This document shows positions 58,983 to 64,000 of a DNA stretch of 64,000 nt, piece after piece. The notes under the pieces were generated by a model. It saw only the letters and a list, made by a program, of their open reading frames with translations, did not search any database and was not told where the DNA came from. The stretch is from Coriolopsis trogii (taxonomy: Eukaryota; Basidiomycota; Agaricomycetes; Polyporales; Polyporaceae), in the NCBI GenBank assembly GCA_020543525.1, contig JAHYIO010000003.1, positions 2,666,001-2,730,000 on the forward strand. The letters are read 5' to 3'. How positions within the stretch are numbered: the first letter of the stretch is position 1; each line of letters opens with the position of its first letter. The translations under genes were made by a program, and so were the position numbers.

Positions 58983-61024
58983 TCATAGATTGAGCGCAGA
59001 GGCCCATTTATCGAACCTAGGCGTGCCGAATCCAGTGACCTATACATGCCCTCGGTCAGCAATGCATGAAATGATCAAACCACAACCCAAGGACGTACCG
59101 GATCCCACCCCTCGACAGCGTCGAACCCACGGTCAGCAAGGTTCTGACAAGCCACGGCGCTCTTCCCATCCACAATGTCCGTAAAGGCCTGCGACCCGTT
59201 CGCGTACAGCCAGGGATTCAAGAAGCCCAACTGCGGACGCCCTTGCGCGAGCAAACGGTCGTTGAGGAGCGCTACCACGCTGGCCACCGTCGGCGTTGAC
59301 GCGCTCGTGCCGTTGATCGCACTGATCCCGTCGGCCCAGATGAGGAAGTTGTCCGCCTTGGCGGCGATGTCGGGGTACGCGCGGCTGGTTGCGTTGAACC
59401 GCCCCGCGTTCGTGCTTCCGAGCTCAGTAAGAAAGGTGCTGATGATGGTGTCCTGGTACGCGGGGCGCACAAAATAGTTTGAAAACCCGCCGCCAGAGCT
59501 CGGCCATGCCTGCTCGGGGGAGGAAAGGGCTGTGCCGCCGATCACAGTCACGCTAGAGACAAGCGAGAGTGAGCATCTGATGTCTGCGCAAACCGGGCCT
59601 GGGCTGAAGCTGGACGCACTATGGACAGCTGGCCGGGAAGATGGGATTGAAGAGGGTGTGGTTAGTTGAGTCACATCCCACACCACTGTCTCCGGAGGCG
59701 ACCAAAACTGTGGTCCCTCGCACGCCGAGTTGGGCATAAGCCTGGCACACCTTCCTAGTTCGAGAACGTCAATATCATATGGCTGCCGATTCTTTTGTGG
59801 ATGGAACATACTGTGCGACAGCCTGAGAGAACCTGCTCTCCGAATACCCGTAACTGGTGGAGAGAACCAAAGGCGGGCTGTCTAAAGCTAGCAACGCGGT
59901 TGCTTCGTCCAAGAAACCTTGCGCGTCGTCCCCCGGGAATGGACCGACGCCGTAGATGGTGGTATTGAGGTCAGCCGCCAGACCGAGAATATACTCCACA
60001 TCCAAGATCTTGAGGGGAGATGAGCTTCGGCAAAGACTGCGCAAACCATCATCACGTACAGTTTCCGGTGCCGAAGGCCAGTCTTGAGGATTAGTGCCGT
60101 TATCAATACCGACGAAGCTGAAATTCCCATGCGAGTCGGGCCGATAGATCTCCAGGAACCCCTCTAGCCAGCTGTAGCGCATATAGTTACCGTACAGCGC
60201 CGTGACCCCAATGGTGTTATCATTCTGTGTAATTGGCGTCGTTGGTAACTGGTAGAGCTCCTGCAGACAGGCAACGGTTGTCTCGTTGGTGCGGCAAGAT
60301 GACGCCACAGCAACTTCACGTTGTACAATCTCATGCACCGCACGTTTCTGTTGTGTTGCAGGACTCTCTAGGGGAATAGGGAACCTAGTTACTTCCATCA
60401 GGAGATAGAGCTACATTCGTGGGAATAAGACATACTGAGTGGTCGGGTGGACAAGGTCGACGTGGCCCTGAAGGACATCCGGAAGGGAGTAAGACATAGC
60501 ACGAATCACCTCTTGACCAGTCGCTCGATGAACAAAGGTGCCGAACTCAGTATTGAACAGGATGTTCGCCTTGCCGACAGGGACGTCAACCTTGATCCAA
60601 TCGCCTGCCGGAGAGAGCGGAGTGGCTGTAAGGTCGTTCGCTTGCAGCCAGGAGTCCACGGCTTCCTTGGTCGCATCCTTCGGTGCGACAAGCTTCGAAA
60701 CCTAGGCACATATGCAAGTATGAGGCATGAGACAGAATCAGGAAGTGATTGTTGAGAATAGCTTACCTCGTCCTGTGACAAGTATTGCCCATACTTCGCG
60801 GACGAGGGGTCGCTCACGCTGTATAGCGTGTCTATAAGATCAGCTTCGTCACCCTGGGCGAGCGCGAGGCGCAGACTGATTGTAGCTCCCGGCGGAGCAG
60901 GCCCAACACTGATGAATCCTTGAGGGACCGCATCCCTTTTCTCGTGCACACGGAAATTCCCCATGGACGTAGCGCAAACAAGCCCCAAGTAGACGAAAGC
61001 GACCAGCGTGTTCTTGGGCGACAT
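58983..61024 (-). CDS. Secreted sedolisin (tripeptidyl-peptidase type, S53)
   Basis: Sedolisins are acid serine-carboxyl proteases secreted to digest protein. [20 protein letters not shown] is a signal peptide. A pro-kumamolisin prodomain follows ([25 protein letters not shown]). The catalytic domain has [11 protein letters not shown], where the E and D of this helix should lie (normally E-x3-D), the oxyanion region [13 protein letters not shown] and the serine box [20 protein letters not shown]. The Ca site reads [20 protein letters not shown], split by the last intron. The last exon (59039-58983) ends WASALNL. The acceptor at 59040 is well placed and restores the family ending. In the E/D helix the glutamate-aspartate spacing should be checked, since the first acidic residue may lie just upstream of what was read. 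Confidence 0.9.
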
Positions 61025-61868
61025 CGTGCGACGCGTCAGCTAGTGTCCGAGAAGGAGGAATTAGGAGATGATGGAAATGCGATGACTGCAGCCCCTCTTT
61101 ATTCTTGTATCCCGAGTGGAGCGTCAAGATCGGATACTATGTATTGCCCGGGACACCCCTCCGCGTCGCTACTTGCGCGTTCTGTTCGAGTATCCAATTC
61201 GAGCGTTAGTCAATTAACCACGGTCGGACTGATGCCCGTTGGTTCTCCCGCTTACGAACGGGTTGAGTAGCTTGCTCAAAGGATCCGGATCCGGCGGACC
61301 AGGTCGAACGCGCCATGTTTTCGTCATACGCAAGCGTCGGAATCGCGGCGTCCGGATCACAGCCAATCCCAACGGTTTCACTGGGCTTCGCATGAATTCT
61401 CGTCAGATAGATGGCAAACAAAGGCTATTTTTGCTGCCAACCATTCAGTGTGCACAGTACTCCGCTGAAGCGCGACGGTCACATACTCGAATCGTTTCAC
61501 GCCGCGGCGGAGTGACCCCGAAGAAGCACTCTTCCCAATTCCTTTGCTTCATCGAGAACTTTGCATAGATTCCGACCAAGGTTCCATAAGTGACAATGCG
61601 GACCAAAGCTACTGGTGAGAAATGGCTAGAGGTCGTGGTTGACGGGAAACTGGGATGATGGTTCTATGTGATCTTCAAGACAAGAGTCATGACCAAAATC
61701 GCGTGACATCACCAGCGCCTATGATCCGCAAGTGCAGGTTTAGAAGTTTCGAAATTATGGAGAGCGTAGGCAGTACGTACGGTATGTTAGGTGTTGCTTA
61801 CACAATGTCACAAAGTCAGACCGTCGCGAATGATACTACTAGCGTATGCTATGAGAAGAGTGTCGCGT
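61025..61868. other. Intergenic: sedolisin promoter and F-box gene 3' region
   Basis: About 845 bp. A TAAAGA-type word near 61095 on the minus strand could be a TATA-like element 70 bp from the sedolisin start. A short open frame at 61239-61568 has no recognisable feature. Confidence 0.4.
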
Positions 61869-63620
61869 TCAACATCCTTGGATAATAGTGCGCCATCTGT
61901 CGGTGTCGGACGCCGCTCCCTCCAGTTCGTCATCTCCGTCGACTACAGTAGTGAGTCCTTGAAGGCGCTCCTTCATCAACTTGACAAATCGATGTCCTCT
62001 GGAGCACCCGCCGACGTTGATGAGGTCCACCTCTTCAAGTACGCCTACCGACAGACGATCGCTGGCCATATGGAAGAGACTCCCGCCCAGGTCGTCGGAT
62101 GGATGATATGGCACATCGACCAGCTCCAACGAGCGCATTTTCGGGCACAGTTCGAACAACCCTTCGCCCGATCGAGATCCGTCGCTTCCATCGATTTCCT
62201 GCGTCCTGATCGACAGGAGGTCCAGAAGTTTGGCGACCACAGCGCTAGCAGCGTGTACGAACCGGAGGACTTGAAGCGCAGCGAGGCCATGCAGCATGCC
62301 CCTCAAGAACTCGACGTGGTTAGATTGGGTCAAGCCGATTGCGACAAACGTGTGCACCTGCGAGACGTCGAAGGGCCATGCGTGCATGAACGTCCACGAG
62401 AAGTCCGTGCTCATCAAGGCTCTGATCTCGAATGCCGGCTTGAGGAAAACGTCAGGATCGTGATATGCGCGAAGTGTGAACGAATAGCTGGGTAGGTCTT
62501 GGACGGAGACCTCGAGCCGCTTGATCCCGTTCAAGCACTGGAGGTGAGTGGCGGGCGTAATGGGGAGCATGGAGTAGCCGTCGATGCCGCCCGGAACGAG
62601 GTGGTGGTGCGAGGTTTCAATGCATACACGGGCCGCCTTGGGGATCGTGAGATGGGATACGAGCGCCGCCACCCGGGATGCAGTACCTGAAGAGACGTGC
62701 ATATACTCGAGCTTGGGCAGAGATACGGCCCTTACGGGGGGTGCATTGTCAGCTACAATGCCCGAAATCCCGCAGTACCTGAACGTTTCGAGGAGGGGAC
62801 AACGATTGAGGAGGACGAGCAGGTCTTGGATCTCGAGCTTGCGGTTGTGTCCAATGTACAGGTGAAGCAGCGGAATGGGCGATGGTGAAGACAGGGTGAT
62901 AGGAACGTCGACGTTGACGGTGGTGAGTACTCTCAGGCGGCGGAAATCACCGCTGAATAAAAGTCTGTCGACTAGAAATGGGCGTGCCACGGTATGATCT
63001 GCCACGGTCCTCTTGATCACAAGCTCTTCCAATTTCGGCGCAGGGTCTGTCAAATTGTCCAGGAGACAGCGCAGATTGTGATGGTCTCCACGCTTGAGGT
63101 GGAGAACCTTGAGTCGGTGCACTTCAGATAGTAGGAGATCGGTTACAACTCGTGGATTTTGCTCGCTGGTCTTGTGACAGAGTGAGAGGGTATAATGCTT
63201 CGAACGACGCATGAAGACAGTCGCTGCGATGGGGTCGTCCAGGGAAAAGCAAGTCCACAACCTTGCAGCGTCGAGTGCAATCGTGCGCCAGTGAAAACAA
63301 ACATGGGTGGCGCGAATGAGGGCAGCAAAGTCCTCCGCTGATTGGACGAGGTGAGAGCAGATCTCGATGAAGAGCTCGGCGGGTAGAACATTGATTGGCA
63401 CGACAGAGTTGCGGAGACGCATGAGCTGAACTATTTCCTCCTGGAGTTTGCTGATGCTATCAAGACGTCGCGAGTGTTCCTCTTCGAAATATTTCAGTAC
63501 ATCCTCACGTGTGGGCGCGCCTGTGACGATCCTGCAGAAGGAAACGATAGCTCAGTAGAGGCATCTCTAGTTGGACGAACTGACAAGGACTTACACCCCT
63601 GAAGCGGGAAACATAGCCAT
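61869..63620 (-). CDS. F-box and leucine-rich-repeat-type protein
   Basis: Exon 1 is only 26 nt (63620-63595) and splices in phase to exon 2 (63531-61869), giving 562 residues. A coiled coil, EDVLKYFEEEHSRRLDSISK, precedes the F-box: INVLPAELFIEICSHLVQSA followed by FAALIRATHVCFHWRTIALD, with the W and C of the family. The rest is leucine-rich (VHRLKVLHLKRGDHHNLRCL, KLEELVIKR, PLLETFRYCGI, LPKLEYMHV), likely the substrate-binding part. The expected partner is Skp1 in a cullin ligase. These proteins form large families in Agaricomycetes, so no specific target can be named. The ATG two codons downstream is an alternative start. Confidence 0.85.
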
Positions 63621-63821
63621 ATGCAAAGCACCACAGGAGGCGTTCAACGTCTTGAGTGAAGGAGATGTATAGCTTGGTCGTGGTCAAGGAGAACTTGCGA
63701 CGTTCAATTGCAAGGTGGCCGTCGAGGTTGAGAGGCGCCTTCCGGTTCCGAACAAAGGAGCCAACGTATCTCGATCCCGGCGAATGCCGTACATCTTACA
63801 TATCTAAATCTTGCCGCCAGA

Positions 63822-64000
63822 TCATGTCGTATCCCTATGCTCGTACAGGCACATCCGAGGGACTGAAGGCAGCAGCTGAGTAGCTGAAAAACAGTGGAAC
63901 TTTGGGTTGAACTTGGACAAGAAGTGCATCAAGTCCTCGGACAGTCGGCGATTGACCACGGCATGGCTCGGGACGACGGCGTGTCCGGACCGGGATGTCC
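63822..64000 (-). CDS. Possible C-terminal exon of a gene cut by the window edge
   Basis: A minus-strand frame open to the edge reads SGHAVVPSHAVVNRRLSEDL followed by MHFLSKFNPKFH and stops at 63822-63824. The segment looks like genuine coding sequence, but no family was recognised and the open length is only about 59 codons. It could also be chance. Confidence 0.3.
   Translation of the reverse strand, partial: TSRSGHAVVPSHAVVNRRLSEDLMHFLSKFNPKFHCFSATQLLPSVPRMCLYEHRDTT

Noticed and set aside
58549..59184. Plus-strand open frames after NOT4
   Set aside because: Partly antisense to sedolisin exons and without recognisable motifs.

Overview
The window looks like ordinary euchromatin from a basidiomycete fungus, most likely an Agaricomycete such as a polypore-type wood-decay species. 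Reasons: dense genes on both strands, many short (about 50-70 nt) GT-AG introns, GC-rich coding sequence, a basidiomycete-type trehalose phosphorylase, F-box/leucine-rich-type proteins, a two-domain secreted cupredoxin and a sedolisin protease. I found no rRNA, tRNA, CRISPR, transposon or viral sequence. All gene models come from reading splice sites and reading-frame phase by eye. Gene names come from recognising conserved family sequence, not from a search.

Layout. 1-8 kb: SEN34 (tRNA-splicing endonuclease, minus strand, cut by the window edge) lies head-to-head with BRF1 (TFIIIB), followed by a trehalose phosphorylase with a 14-nt microexon and a long upstream region. 8-15 kb: an F-box-like protein, a sparse region with weak gene fragments, a small unknown protein, a perfect 14-bp inverted repeat and a classical SDR oxidoreductase. 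15-23 kb: a TBC1D5-like Rab GAP, SDH1 (mitochondrial complex II flavoprotein), a possible small gene and a Ser/Thr-rich single-pass surface protein. 23-36 kb: the large MOT1 ATPase (minus) divergent from a KDM8/JMJD5-like JmjC protein, then an SPF45 splicing factor, with an ABM-like small protein convergent to it. 37-44 kb: a probably secreted agmatinase-family enzyme (minus) divergent from PAN2. 44-52 kb: a neuroguidin/Lcp5-type protein divergent from RAD18, a tandem-duplicated cupredoxin, and a T5orf172/DUF1766 protein divergent from PDCD5. 52-64 kb: a 1,401-residue NOT4, a sedolisin, an F-box protein and a possible partial gene at the right edge.

Themes. Several neighbours share pathways: SEN34/BRF1 (tRNA production), BRF1 and MOT1 (both act on TBP), PAN2 and NOT4 (both belong to mRNA deadenylation machinery). 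Divergent gene pairs with intergenic regions from under 200 bp to about 750 bp are common. The most testable regulatory signals are three ACGCGT (MluI cell-cycle box) sites upstream of RAD18, a perfect 14-bp palindrome with the same core between MOT1 and KDM8, stress-element-like AGGGG sites upstream of trehalose phosphorylase, and a three-codon uORF abutting the PAN2 start codon. I see no convincing new multi-gene system. The unexplained parts are the small unknown genes, the inverted repeat and the unusually long introns.
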